Assembly: GCA_034190875.2 (NCBI GenBank)
Contig: CM067353.1
Coordinates: 32,181,199-32,245,198, forward strand
DNA: 64,000 bases
From: Urechis unicinctus
Taxonomy: Eukaryota; Annelida; Polychaeta; Xenopneusta; Urechidae
Direction: 5' to 3'
In this document: piece after piece, positions 48,011-59,640 of the stretch
Layout: each line of letters starts with the position of its first letter
Numbering within the stretch: the stretch's first letter is position 1
Position numbers and translations under genes: made by a program
Notes under the pieces: generated by a model
Told to the model about the DNA's origin: nothing
The model's input: only the letters and a program-made list of their open reading frames with translations
The model's database searches: none

Positions 48011-48130
48011 ATACCGCCGCGTATCCTACCTGTACCTGACAGACTGTCAACCGCTACCTGTCTAATCTATTTGCCACATTTAACTAGGTGGACTAATGCT
48101 CTCCCTTAAACTAGTCCAGCAAATATTTGC

Positions 48131-50560
48131 TTGAATGGTCTGGCACGGAACACATGGTCAATGCAGAGGAATTAGTATAATATTTGTCTCTTTTCATTCA
48201 TTACCAGCAAATATCAACATGATAACCTCTTTGTCTCATGCTCTAGGAATATAAGACGAATGAGTGACTGCCTTTTTAAGACTATATAATAGAGCGTGGG
48301 TCAGTATGCGGTTATTTACAATGTGGTCATGTCATTGGGCTGTCAACATTTTGTAATTTCTTCTCCCAATCCAGCTCTGATTGTCGTTGAACCAAGAACA
48401 CCCGTTCAAAATACACATATGTAATCAGCTGAGCACTCGTGGCTCTTAACATTTCTGTCAATTGTTATTTTGTTATAGTTTACAAGATTTAGTTAGCGTT
48501 CTGGCATACGCAGATCACATCAACTGGTATTATATGAGTCGTCCACATTAGGATGTTCCCGAAAGCGTACGCTGATTAGAAACTAGAGACAATCTCGGTT
48601 CAGGCCATTTTTGTGACAAATCCATTTGCTCGTGTTTAATAATCTCTTCTAAAGCCTCTGACGGATCATGGCCCGAAAGACTGCACTAAATTAGTTTAGG
48701 TTAAGTTGCGATAAACACAATCTCTTCACTTACGCCAGTCACAGTGAATGAAAACACCCAATAAGCCGCTCACTAATGTCAGCTACAGGCCGCCTAGCTC
48801 ACGTCGACTTCGTAAGTGTGCGAAATAAGTCATATACGAAATAAAGAAATTTTATTTTTTATATGAACCAACATACAACACACATGATCGTAAATCGAGA
48901 AATGCTTGCCTGCCCCATACATGAACTGGACCTGGCAGAACGACAGTTGATGGACAGCTCTCCCTTTATACGGTTCACATACCAGGCTCGCATTTCTCAA
49001 TGGCGTCCAATTAAACCTTCCTTGAAAGAAGCGCCATGATATTATTTGAGTGGCTGAACATGAATGTGAATGCAAGACATTGAAGTACGCCAATAGACAT
49101 ACAACTTTTATGAAAGGGCTTGCCTTTTAAAGTACATATTGCCATTAACAAATGTAAAACAAATGGTTAATATCGGGTTGCGCATAGTGCTAAAATATTT
49201 GGGAGTTCATCGGTACATTCCTTTTGCATAAAAGGTATATTCTGATGGAGGTTGGAAGCAGAATCCTCTTGATAAGGTTCGATTTCATCATTAATGCATC
49301 TTGTCATTCAACAGGAATGATTACTCATAAGATCGTTTCGTCAATGATGTTGCCTATTGGTGAATATGCATATAATTAAAACTTTGGTTATTGCAGTCGA
49401 TTGCTCTCATATTGTCACACTTTTGCAAGGTGGCACCCTGCAGAAATCCAACAGGCGGTTTCGAATGTATACGAACATTCGACATGATATGCTGTTCTAC
49501 GGTTAGCTGTCCATTGAACAAGATGGCTGCTTATCTTACCGCAAATGTAACCCTTGGTCAGCTGTACAACATATAATCAAAGATACGGTCATATAAATAT
49601 TATGTAATTCTAACCTGGATTATCTCAGGGAATGAGTATCGTCAAGGCTTTTTTGAAAGGTTGTTCACATTTGCATTAAAACATCTTTTATCAAGCGTTA
49701 CGGGTCATTTGCAGAAAAAATGCCATGCTATCAATCAATTTGGAATTGCCATTATGGATGAAACCAGGACAATATCATTTGTTGATGATGACCAATCGTG
49801 CCACGTTTGATATCTCTCCCCTAAGCAGTAGGGTACAAAAGAATACTAAAGCAACAAAGCCCATTAACCCTGATGAGTTTACAACCAGTTCCCGGTATTG
49901 GCATTTGCATAATGAACTACTTACCACATTGGCAAACATAGTAATAAATGATGCTCAATTGATAGATGTTTGTCCTACAATAAGGGTCGTCTATTTTTCA
50001 ATAATTTGCTCCCATCCAGCTTTGTGTGGCCCACACAAAAACGGAACACATCAACATTTGGGCAATTATTGCCAAGCAATATTACTATATTGGTTTTTTG
50101 TGTGACCAAAGTTGGTTATACAGCTGGTAAACCATTATTGGATGTGTTCATGTCCCCGGAAATATGGTGAAACATCAATTTACTACTGCCTAGCAAGTCT
50201 TATGCATTTCAACTCCACTATTACCACGCAGGTGTAGCCCTGCCAAACAATCTTTGCCCTTCTAAGTTGCTCAATGTCCGGAGCATGTGTAGGGCCCTGA
50301 ACGCCCATGCTTATCCATCCGCAGATCAAGCAGGTTAATAGCACGGTGGTTCAGTTTTGTGTGCAGGTTGACACGTAGGAGAGCTGGACCATTTCAGAGA
50401 AAGGGCGTTTATTCCATGGTAATGAAGGCAACAGATTGCGGTAAAACTGGGTGATTCATATGAGGCTCCTGATATGAATGTTAAATGTCCACAGATCGGT
50501 GTTTACCTGACTATTTTCAGTAATTACCTGACGTATGTCCGTCCCGGGGTTATATAGTTC
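48131..50560 (+). repeat. Array blocks j, k, l, m, second copies
   Basis: j (48,150-49,090), k (49,100-49,400), l and m (49,400-50,560) follow directly, whereas in the 32.6-41.3 kb region the same blocks are separated by other units. Block i, present between h and j at 31-32.6 kb, is missing here. The 126-residue frame at 49,725-50,105 has only fragmentary support in the 56.9-kb copy. Confidence 0.8.
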
Positions 50561-51030
50561 CATATGAACGTCACATACTTCCATCAGCAAGAAACACGAT
50601 GTAATTTGGGTTCGTCTTGCGGTGTTTGAAAACCATGAGCCGGGACTTGGGAATGAGTACTATCAACCATAGTAACATCGTCGAGGGCAAGTTTATGTGA
50701 GGGATCGTGACAATAAAGAACTCGTTTAATGGCATTATCGAAGAGAATATAAACTTTTCACGGTCCTGTTCAAATGCAAAATGGCCATTTAATCAGCATC
50801 ATGTGCTTGCTCAGCATCACATATATGGTCACTTTAACGTTCGATGGCCGAATATGGTGTGATGAAGTGCAAGGTTAAAATTGACATGGGTCTGATCATC
50901 AAAAGTGCTCTCACAAACGCGCGATGGAGAGACGTGTCAGTGCCTCGGCGTCAGGTTGCTTCAGGGGGATGAACAGTACATCGTTGTAATATCTCAGAGT
51001 GAATATGTTTCAAATTACACATATTTCATA
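50561..51030. repeat. Array blocks n and o
   Basis: 50,690-50,800 resembles 15,130-15,245 (block n). 50,920-51,030 resembles 5,450-5,605 (block o): CGTTGTAATAT, TTCAAATT and ACATATTTCATAGTA parallel the region just upstream of YIPF5-like exon A. Confidence 0.65.
50921..50985 (-). pseudogene. Heavily decayed relic of YIPF5-like exon A
   Basis: On the minus strand the order of short words seen in exon A (CCCCT-GAAGCA, GACACTGAC, GGGTCC, GTCTCGC) can be traced through many changes and a deletion. The exact boundaries and frame cannot be recovered. The stronger support is the matching flank toward 51,030, which corresponds to exon A's upstream intron. Confidence 0.42.
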
Positions 51031-52670
51031 GTAATCCCTACAATGCTTCATTTGGAACCACTGGCGACGTTTATTGCACAAGTGTGTTTGATAACAAACC
51101 AGGAATTGTATGCAGGGGGCTTTAACAAATGGTCATGCATGAAGACATCTTTACTCAATTCCATCACGAAAGTAGTTGAGATCGATATTTGAATTTCAGT
51201 GATGACTTGTATAAATTTCCCATGAGTATGAATTAATTAACCAACGGAAACATTTTTGCTGAGTGCAGCTCCACGGGAATACAGCCTTTCACGCCGATGC
51301 TACAGGTATATTCAAAATGTTCACTGCCAGCCTGCATACATTGTTAGCCAAAATGGTGAATTACAGTAAAACGTAATATACTTCATGCATTATTATAACT
51401 ATAGCTATATTCCACAGGGATGTGTCTGCATTATACGAACAGTTTAGTGCGATCCCAGCGCATGTCCATTAGTTCTTCTCATACATAAATTGGTTGGATG
51501 AGGCACTTTTTTTCTCTACCTGTTTTCGTTCATATCATTATGTCGTTACCTCTGCAAACTCTTCTAACATAAGCAAACAATGATGATGCCGCACTGTTTG
51601 GTTCATGTTACGTGTGAGGAAACGCAGGTTGAAGAATCTAAGCGACGCAATAGACGCCAATGTTAATCATTTATATATAAGATGTCTTTTTGTCAGCTTG
51701 ACCTTGTATGGCGAATGAAGGATGAGTCGATCAATTGATTAATGTCATTCCGTTTTCTTTATTTGAATTTGCAGATTGCTATTTCCTGTAATATTTATCG
51801 CCAACACTCGAGACAGGCGACTACCATGCTTGCCCGCCAGCAACTGTTTTAGGCTGCATGGACCTGGCTGAATTGTGGCCTGGGCATTGTTGTACTGTGA
51901 GCTCGATCATCTCCAAAAGCATAAGTTAATCTCAATCGTTATTTAGGGAATACTCAAACAGAGGTAATGGGTGCTATATTAACAAAGGCAATCGACGTTG
52001 ATGAATAATGGTTAATATTTGCTTTCCAACTACAATATACATTATGTTTTTTGTTTCTTTTGTGTGATTAAACCAAAAAAAGCGACCCTAGGGTGCGGTG
52101 GAAGTTACAAGCGCCAGATTAATGTCGGTTTTCTTTATGCTAACTGAATAGATTGATGCGCTAAATTGCAAAGAATAGATTGTGTAGTGTTGAGGATCAC
52201 ATATTAAAACTCTGTGTAAGGAAAATGCATGAATAAGAACGTCACGAGCAATTTTGCTGATAAAATGCTGAATACCAGACAGATAAGCTACATCAAACGA
52301 CTGTTGTTGACGTAACGATAACTGCAATAGACTGGTGAAAGCAATTACAAAACATAGTATTGCTCCAGACAAAGAATTAACCAGCTGATCAACATTGACC
52401 AATCAATAGCTTAACGGGCTTGGGGGCGGCAATTAATTAGGCAGGTTAAAGAACGAAGTTCTAGTCTTTTTCGCTCTTTCGTTGCCTGCACGGAGCGACT
52501 TTGCCCTGCGCTATACAGAAGGCAATGGACTCTGATAGCGAGAATCATATTACAGCTTTTCTGCAGGACCCATTCATAAGCAGCTGCCATAGTGTCGCTT
52601 GCTAGTGGCTTCTTCTTGCAGTCTGCCTGAAGGGACACTCCTGTAGAAAATAATCGATTTACAAAGCATT
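51031..52670 (+). repeat. Array block p, second copy
   Basis: Matches 36,770-38,080 as described there. 51,900-52,250 adds a stretch resembling 46,360-46,560 and 29,340-29,520 (GCTA-CCAACTACA, GCGCCAG). Confidence 0.8.
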
Positions 52671-53930
52671 CGCAGTGGCGTGAGGTACGACAAGAGGCGA
52701 GGTCGTCAGGTAGCAACTGCTCTTGATAGTTTCTTCTGGATCACTAACGTATCTTCTTCGTCTTCCTTTTTCTACTCTTTCTTCTTGAAGACAAGAAGAT
52801 CACACAAACAATATGTCAACTGCATAAAACGTTTTGTCAAATTTGCAGTTTCATGGGGTGACTTATTGGAGAGGACACGGTTCATATGTTTGCTGTTTTG
52901 ATGTTCAAAAATGTCACATTGGCATTAATGTCAGAATCACCAACTCATCCTCTTACCAACGTCTGCTGCAGCGATTGTAACCGCCAGACGAAAAGCAATG
53001 CATATAACATAATAATGTTTGGCCTTTGTAGCGCGTTAGCACTAGCAGTGTCCTAAAATACGTGATTCGCCGGAAGCCTTGAATGCATAACTTCATGGCC
53101 CTCTATCAATCGGATGGTGGCTATGGAATTGTGTGTATAGCTGGCTTATGGCTTACCGCTGTCACTCTGTCAACATTTGGTGTGTTTTTCCTTATTTTTC
53201 TTATACCCACCCATCTGGTATTGGTCATGCCCCATTATCACAAGTAACGTGAGTGGCTTACAGTGGTGCTGCCAGCGTGGGAATTGGTGACATTCACAAG
53301 GCTGCTCTGTGAGTGTGCGATGACTGCGGTAATTGGATTGACACATTGTGGGTCACGGATTTCCGGTCGTGATGGCCCTCAAAGGAGGCATAAAGGAGAA
53401 TGATTTCCTCTGTGTCTGTGATTGCTGTTTATTTGCTGTTCGTTCACAATGGAGTAAATTTCCGATCACCATAAAGTATTGTCGAATAAAGCGTGACAAT
53501 CGTGATCATGAAATGGTTACGTTTATGCAGTGCACATATGCTAAAATCCCGCCGATTCATTTGAGTTCCTCATAATGTTGCCCAGCCCTCCACAATAAAG
53601 GCATTGATTATCTGAAAACTTGTGTGTCATATGTAATCAGCTAGGATGATTACTCAAGTTCAAATTACGCAATGGTATGACAAGACAAACGTTGAGGAAC
53701 AGCGCAATACGTATGATTGCTGACGCCCAGACTTTTACGAAATGATCAAGGAATGGAGATCTTAGAACGACCTCAAGAGGACCTCCGCCGACTTACTCGT
53801 GTTATTTTCTTTGTGTTTTGTTGTTTTGCTGTTACAAATTCAGTTATGTTTTAATGTTCATAAATCCGCGCAAGATAAGCAAACTAACGACGCGTTACTA
53901 CATCGACCAACCTGGTGCTTTGATTATCCC
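52671..53930 (+). repeat. Array blocks g and h, copy 5
   Basis: 52,676-52,735 is block g, 52,750-52,795 a TTC seed, and 53,160-53,500 block h. 52,848-52,994 is identical to 38,336-38,482 over 147 bases. 53,600-53,930 has no anchored partner and no exon. Confidence 0.85.
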
Positions 53931-55190
53931 GTTATTTCCGTTGGTCCCGGTATTTATTGGTTTTAATGCACTGAACACGGAGAGGCAATACAAATGAATT
54001 TGTGGAATATTTGACTCCATCTGGTTTACCATTACCAACACATATCAACATGATAATCTCTTTGTCTCAAGCTCCAGGAATATAAAACGATTAAATGACT
54101 GCCTTTTCATTTAGCCAACACTTAGGTCAAGGCTAACTGTCAATTGTGAAGATGACTTTGAGAACAATAGACACAGTTGACTCATTCTATTACTTACATT
54201 GAGCAACCAAGCTCGTTAATCAGTATCGTGGCTGCTTATCCTGACAGTTAAACTTGACTGTATCGCCGTTTCGTCGACCCAATTCATTTACATCTCTGTT
54301 AGGTTTGGCATCCTAAGTAAATGGAAACGGTTTCTACTGCCTAACAAATGAAGTGAGAGCAGCAATTTAAGGCAGGCAGAATCTCACGTTGAGTGCGATA
54401 TCGAGTCTGTAACACCATTTTACTCAGCCAACATCAAGACTATATATATTTGAAGAGCCAGGGTCAGTATTCGGTTAGAATGTGGCCATGTCATATTGCT
54501 GTCAGCATTCTGCAATTTCTCGGTTTGCAATCTACAACCCTTATCAAGCAACACAGAGCCAGTATTCTCGAGCTAATTCAAGTGTTTGTCACTCTCACAT
54601 TGCCTCACAATCCAGCTCTAATTGTCGTTGAATCAAGAGCATTCGCAGCAACCGTTCAAAATACCCATTCATTTATCAGCTTAGCCAACGTGGCACTGAA
54701 CATATCTGACGTTAGTGGGAGTCACTTTGTGTTTGGTATAGCTACCGAGGTTGAGATAGCGTTCTGGCATACGATGATTACATCAGTCGAGTAGTTAGTG
54801 CCTGCGCAATACATCAACTGGACCTCGCCACACGACAGATGATGGCCAGCTCCCCATACTCCCATTACATGCTCACGTTTCCAAATGTCGTCCAATCAAA
54901 CCCTCTTTGAAATAAGCGCCAAGAAATTTACCGAGCGGCCGAACATCAATGTTAATGCCAGACATTTAAGTACATCAAAGATTGATAATTTTAGCTATAG
55001 GAATGGATAAGATGCTGTAAAAATGCTGAGATAAAAAGGCAGCTCCAGTTGAGAATATGTTGCTATTCATCAAGAGCTTTACTGAAAATTTCCCTTACTG
55101 ATTGTCTGTAGGTTTGGGACATCATTGTCACTGATTCAAACCTTTGCGATTCGAGTGGCAACACATTATGACACAATCGATGTGGAAATG
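53931..55190 (+). repeat. Array block j, third copy, with interposed 54.2-54.5 kb block
   Basis: 53,930-54,110 equals the start of j. 54,240-54,545 is the block also at 39.5 and 62.1 kb. 54,545-55,000 resumes j. The 133-residue frame 54,393-54,794 spans this junction; its C-terminal half (PALIVVESRAFAATV, FISLANVALNISD) is open here but interrupted by stops at 32.9 kb. Confidence 0.78.
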
Positions 55191-55460
55191 ACGATAGTGG
55201 ATTCGGTCTTAGCCTAATCGGTCTATTCTACACTAGTCTATGCGATGTAAAGTGATTGATGTTACGATATCAAAAGGGCGTATAATAGCATGTAACTTGT
55301 TCAAGTACATTTTTGTGATATTTGTGCTCCCTCTCCCTCTATATCTCTCTCTGTATCTTGCTTTAATTGAATACAAAGAAAGCAAGTACATGGTTTTACG
55401 GCTCAACCACACTTATGTTAAGAAGAACGTGAGACTTTATAGTTTTGTTGCTGCCTGACA
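55191..55460 (+). repeat. Array block with short CT-rich seed, partner of 63,460-63,800
   Basis: TACACTAGTCTATGCGATGT and AAAGTG then GATATCAAA-GGGC appear in both. The CT stretch here is only about 45 bases (CTCCCTCTCCCTCTATATCT and a few following CT units), against over 100 bases at 63.6 kb. Confidence 0.85.
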
Positions 55461-56880
55461 TGACCGTCCCTTCGTCGTACCTGCCCATTCCACGGTTAAC
55501 TTCCTCCCTGCCCTACACACGCCACACTAAAGCCTCGCCGGGGAAATATCCCGGAGTTGCTCACTTATAGCTATGATTTAACGCCTTTCCCCTTTCTCAC
55601 AAGCTTGTGAGCTGAAGAGTACTGCAATGACTTTGCCTACAGATCGACCTGCACAGTATCGACACAAAGACAGACTGCAAGTTAGGCAAGCGGCACGGTG
55701 TGTGGCAATATCAAAGTTGCAAATGAAGTGCAGCTGCCAGAAAGCAGTCAAATAGGCCGAAATGTGCGGCTGTTTAGCGCAGACAACCTAATAATGTATT
55801 GGTTCGTGCATGGCAGATATACTTTAGGCACACTTTATACATTGAAAAAAAGCACATGTTAGCTCACATAAAATGACCTTTACCACGACCAGGATGGGGC
55901 AACCCTACTAGTAAATGAGCAATTATGGTCATTCCGTCGACGTGTGGACAATATATGTTTACTTGGGACGTTATTGGGAAGAGCAAAAAGGGGGATTCCA
56001 TTTGTATCCTAGGTGGTTTTAATGGAAGCTGAAAGCGTAATCCTATGGTAAGGCTCTACTTCATCATTTCAGAGCTTTTGTCATTCAACCGGAATAAGTT
56101 CTCATGTAATTATCGTCAAATAGTTCATAATATATCATGGAAGAATGATCTCTTAACTGCCCATTGACATCAGAATGCTCGTTGGTGATACCCAATAACA
56201 GGTGACCCCGACTGTAATGAATGTTACGATTTCTAAACATGAACCTATTCCACAACGCCCACCATTTGAGGGGTGGTACAAAATGAACATTAATATCGAC
56301 ATGATATGCTATTTCCTCTGATATGTCAGCAACATCAACCCAAATTGCCGGTCATACAATTCTCATGTGGTTCCAACCGAAAAGCTCATAGAAATAGCGG
56401 CAGAAGGTGCCCCGCAATATTTTACTCGTCTAACTTTACCACTGTCGATTGATCTCTCTATGTCTTTTTGAATTAGACATGTATCTTATTCAACGATATG
56501 CCATCAGCAGACAAAAACATGCCTCCTAGACGGAAAATAGGGCGATGACAATATGGATTAGTCACGGCTATGAAACATATGTACATGACGTAAAACTCCC
56601 TTCATGTTTGATGTCCTTGCTTGCAGTTATTGTCCATTAGCAACCATCTCTGAGTGCTCCAGTGGTGCTGCCCCATCACCATGACGACGAAGGACCATAG
56701 TGGTATCGAATTCGCGCAATATGAATACTCATGATAATATCTAAGCTGCTTACAATGTCACCCCTTTGTTCGCAAATAATTTAAGGCATAACAGCTTACT
56801 TAACAACATGAATAGGAGTGCACGTTGTAATCAATAGGGTCGATAAGCGTGCTCGCTTGGTTGACACCTAGTATTATGAG
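55461..56880. repeat. Mostly unanchored DNA with blocks k and l
   Basis: 55,461-55,970 has no partner that I can anchor and no exon. 55,970-56,120 follows block k (GGTTTTAATGGAAG, AATCCT-TGGTAAGGCT). 56,210-56,400 follows block l only loosely. Confidence 0.5.
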
Positions 56881-57760
56881 ATGACATTGGCAAGCCGGCG
56901 GATAGCAAAGAAAACTAAAGCAACAAAGCCCATATACTCATGCTATTCTTACCCCAGGTCCAGGTTGTGGCAGGATCTTTATGATGTAATCACATTGGCA
57001 AATATAATAATGCATGATGTTTTATTAATGGACGTACACCCTTTAATTGACGTCGTCTGCGTTCCCGGAGCAGAACACACGAATCTGTTCCCATCCAATA
57101 TTCCAAACTATTCGTGGCCCACGGAAAAACGGAACGACTCATCATTAAAGCCATCATGGCAATGCTATAAGAATTTAGTGAGTTGTGTGATACTAAAGGT
57201 ATCTCCCCAGTCCCCTTAGGCCGTGTGTGCGTCCCCCACAACATGAAACAGAAAACTGTCAAACTTGATGGTGAAGCATAGATATACTTCTACTTAGTAG
57301 GTCCAATTCATTCACAACTCTCATATTAACAAGCAGTTGCAGCTCCGACTAACAGCCTTCACCCACTGAAATTCGTCAATGTCAAGAGAATTTGACAGGC
57401 GCTAAACACCAAGCATTTTCAGCGACGATCAAGTAAATTAATGATGGTTACATTTGTGTACAAGTTGGCATTGAAGAGAGTAATGGCCTTCATGAGATAT
57501 ATTTACATGAAAACAGCCGAATGGGAGGGCCAGAAGTTGCGTCAAAGTTTGTGATTCACATAAGGTTCCCTGGGAGAAAGAGCAACGTAAATAGGCTGAT
57601 ATTAACCTGGTGCTGTTATCAAACAAATTGTGTATAGGAGAGGTTTTGGTGAAGGAGCGGGAAAACGAACTAATGCATTTTATGGCATTATGGAGGAGAA
57701 AATCGATTGTTAACCGTCGGTAAAAATTTGCAAATCATCGGTACCACAGCAAACAGCACC
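56881..57760 (+). repeat. Array blocks m and n, third copy
   Basis: 56,900-57,480 resembles 49,820-50,430 and 40,560-41,110. 57,660-57,730 (CATTTTATGGCATTATGG) resembles 15,160 and 50,730. The frames of 112 and 90 residues on opposite strands overlap the same diverged block and neither is preserved in the other copies. Confidence 0.68.
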
Positions 57761-58400
57761 AAAACATTTTAGTCAAATAGAAAAAACTATATTGCCACGC
57801 CGAGAAAAAACATAAAAATAAATGCTCGATCATTATTTGTGTACATGTTCACTTGTAAAATGATTAGTACACGAGGGGAATTTCCGAGATGGCTGCACCA
57901 AATCAGGTTCACAAACCCTACCACTTTACTTTAAAATGAACGCTACAACAAGCCGCTTTACACGTGGCCTCATTTCCCTGACCTGTCTCTTTTAAGCATA
58001 TGTAGTTAGTGTGAACATGCAAGAAGCAAATCAAATTACTAGCGTCACTTTTACAATGCACCTGTAGCACATTTCGATTCTCACACATTTCAAACAGCGG
58101 GACAAACCATCCGAGTTGTCATTAGCTTAGTGCATCCTCCTCGGCTTTCAAGTTGAATGTGAATGCTGTGCATGGGGGTTATGTCAAATACCAACTTTAT
58201 TTTAGTGAAACATACACTATCCGATTAAACAGCTTTGTATAGACCAACAAAGTTCAGATAATGGTAATATGGTTTACGTAACTTCCAACAAGGAGGTGGT
58301 ATCGCGACGCCCATCCCAGCTTAACCTTAACCCATTTATCTAACAATTCAGCATACACCTGTCCAAATACAAAGACTTGAGTTCAACTTCTGTGGTTTCG
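57761..58400. other. Non-coding span, nothing recognised
   Basis: No repeat partner, exon or regulatory motif could be supported here. Confidence 0.45.
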
Positions 58401-58930
58401 TTTAAGATAGGTTGCAGAACTTAAGGTGTTTCATCACGGTAACGTCTGTAAAACAGAGAAGAGAAGTACAACGTTGTAAAACACATATATCATGGGACCT
58501 ATATATCATAGGACATAAGTTTCGATGTGTATATAGTACATGATACATATGTGTCAAAGTGCATATGAGTCTCATAGGACAGATGCTTCACATAGTGATA
58601 GCTATTGATCATGCAATAAATGTATTCTTTCTGAGCAACGTCCAAGTAGTAATGGGTATGGCAACTATAGAGCGCATCTGTCTTTGTCCAGAAAAAGCGC
58701 TAAAGTCAAGATGGCATCGATGACAGCGCTGTGTCCGGCTGAGGTTACGGCACTTATTGCTGCAGCCGATGCGCCAGTAGTATTTGCTCCCCTTTCCACA
58801 CCGGATGACTCAGTTAGCCTCTGAAACGGCATCGTTATGTCACGCTTAATTATTTCTCCTGTGAGCATTTTATTGCTCATCATGACAGCTCTACCTCTGG
58901 TTCAAGGTTAATAGTGTACAAGCTTACTAA
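58401..58930. repeat. Block o and the 5.64-6.03 kb block, with faint YIPF5 exon A trace
   Basis: AACGTCTGTAAAACAGA and GTACAACGTTGTAA (58,440-58,480) match the acceptor region of YIPF5-like exon A (AACGTCTGTAACACAGA, GTACAACATTGTAA). The exon body to the left is barely traceable (58,405-58,440). 58,640-58,880 on the minus strand repeats the TGEI, DITM-FQ, SGV, TGA order seen at 6.0-5.85 kb. Confidence 0.6.
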
Positions 58931-59640
58931 CGTCCGCTGAAGCGATTGAAACCACCAGACGAAAAACTATGCATATCATGTCATTATATTTGGCCTTTGC
59001 AGCGGCTAGCATTGTCCTAAAATACGTGATTCTGCTGAGACCTTGAACGCATAAGTTGAATAAGTCGTTCTGAGGCTTTCATGGCCCTGTATCAGTCGGA
59101 TGGCGGCACTCTACGACCAATAGCATTGTTAGTATAGCTGGCTAAAAGCTTACCTCGGTCTTCTTGTTGTCAAACTGTCAACATGTGGTTGGTTCTCCCT
59201 TATTTTTCCAACATCCATCTGGTATTGGTCATGTTCCACGTTCCTTGTTCCATATAAATTGGGCTTACAGTGGTCCTACCAGCATGAGCTTCTCTGAGAG
59301 TGATATATGACTGCAGTAATGGGATTAGCATATTGTGGGTGACTGATTTCCGGTCGTGCTCGCCCGCACAGGAGGCATAAAAGAGAATGATTTCCTCTGC
59401 CCGTCTGTGATTGTTGTTTATTTACTGTTCGTTCGTAATTGGGTAAATTTCCGCTGACCATAAAGTATTGTCACACAATGCGTGACAGGCATCATCATGA
59501 TATTGGCATGGTGGCTGCGGTAGCTATTATTTCCATGACTAGGTGGAATTTAGTATGATACTAACCGCATCCACCCTGCTTACACGTACCTTACAGATTG
59601 TCCACTGCTACAGGTCTCATCCTGTTGTCACACCTTAATA
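58931..59640 (+). repeat. Array block h, copy 6
   Basis: Contains the AACATGTGGTTGGTT, CATCCATCTGGTATTGGTCATG and TGATTTCCGGTCGTGCTCG words of block h. GTCACACAATGCGTGACAGGC is shared with 30.81 and 47.93 kb. Block g and the TTC seed are missing to its left. Confidence 0.82.

Larger units (their letters stand above)
41210..48130 (+). repeat. Segmental duplicate, copy 2 (partner 25,561-31,020)
   Basis: Collinear with copy 1 at the anchors listed there, but about 1.5 kb longer. Its extra material includes roughly 41,316-41,640, 41,985-42,698 and smaller insertions near 43,940-44,400. Neither copy contains an intact gene. The frames at 45,392 and 46,761 are unsupported. Confidence 0.9.

Noticed and set aside
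49725-50105. 126-residue plus-strand frame with TKATKPI and TLANI shared with 56.9-57.2 kb
   Set aside because: The 40.6-kb copy does not keep it, and the frame in each copy extends through different non-homologous parts. No splice sites or domain support it.
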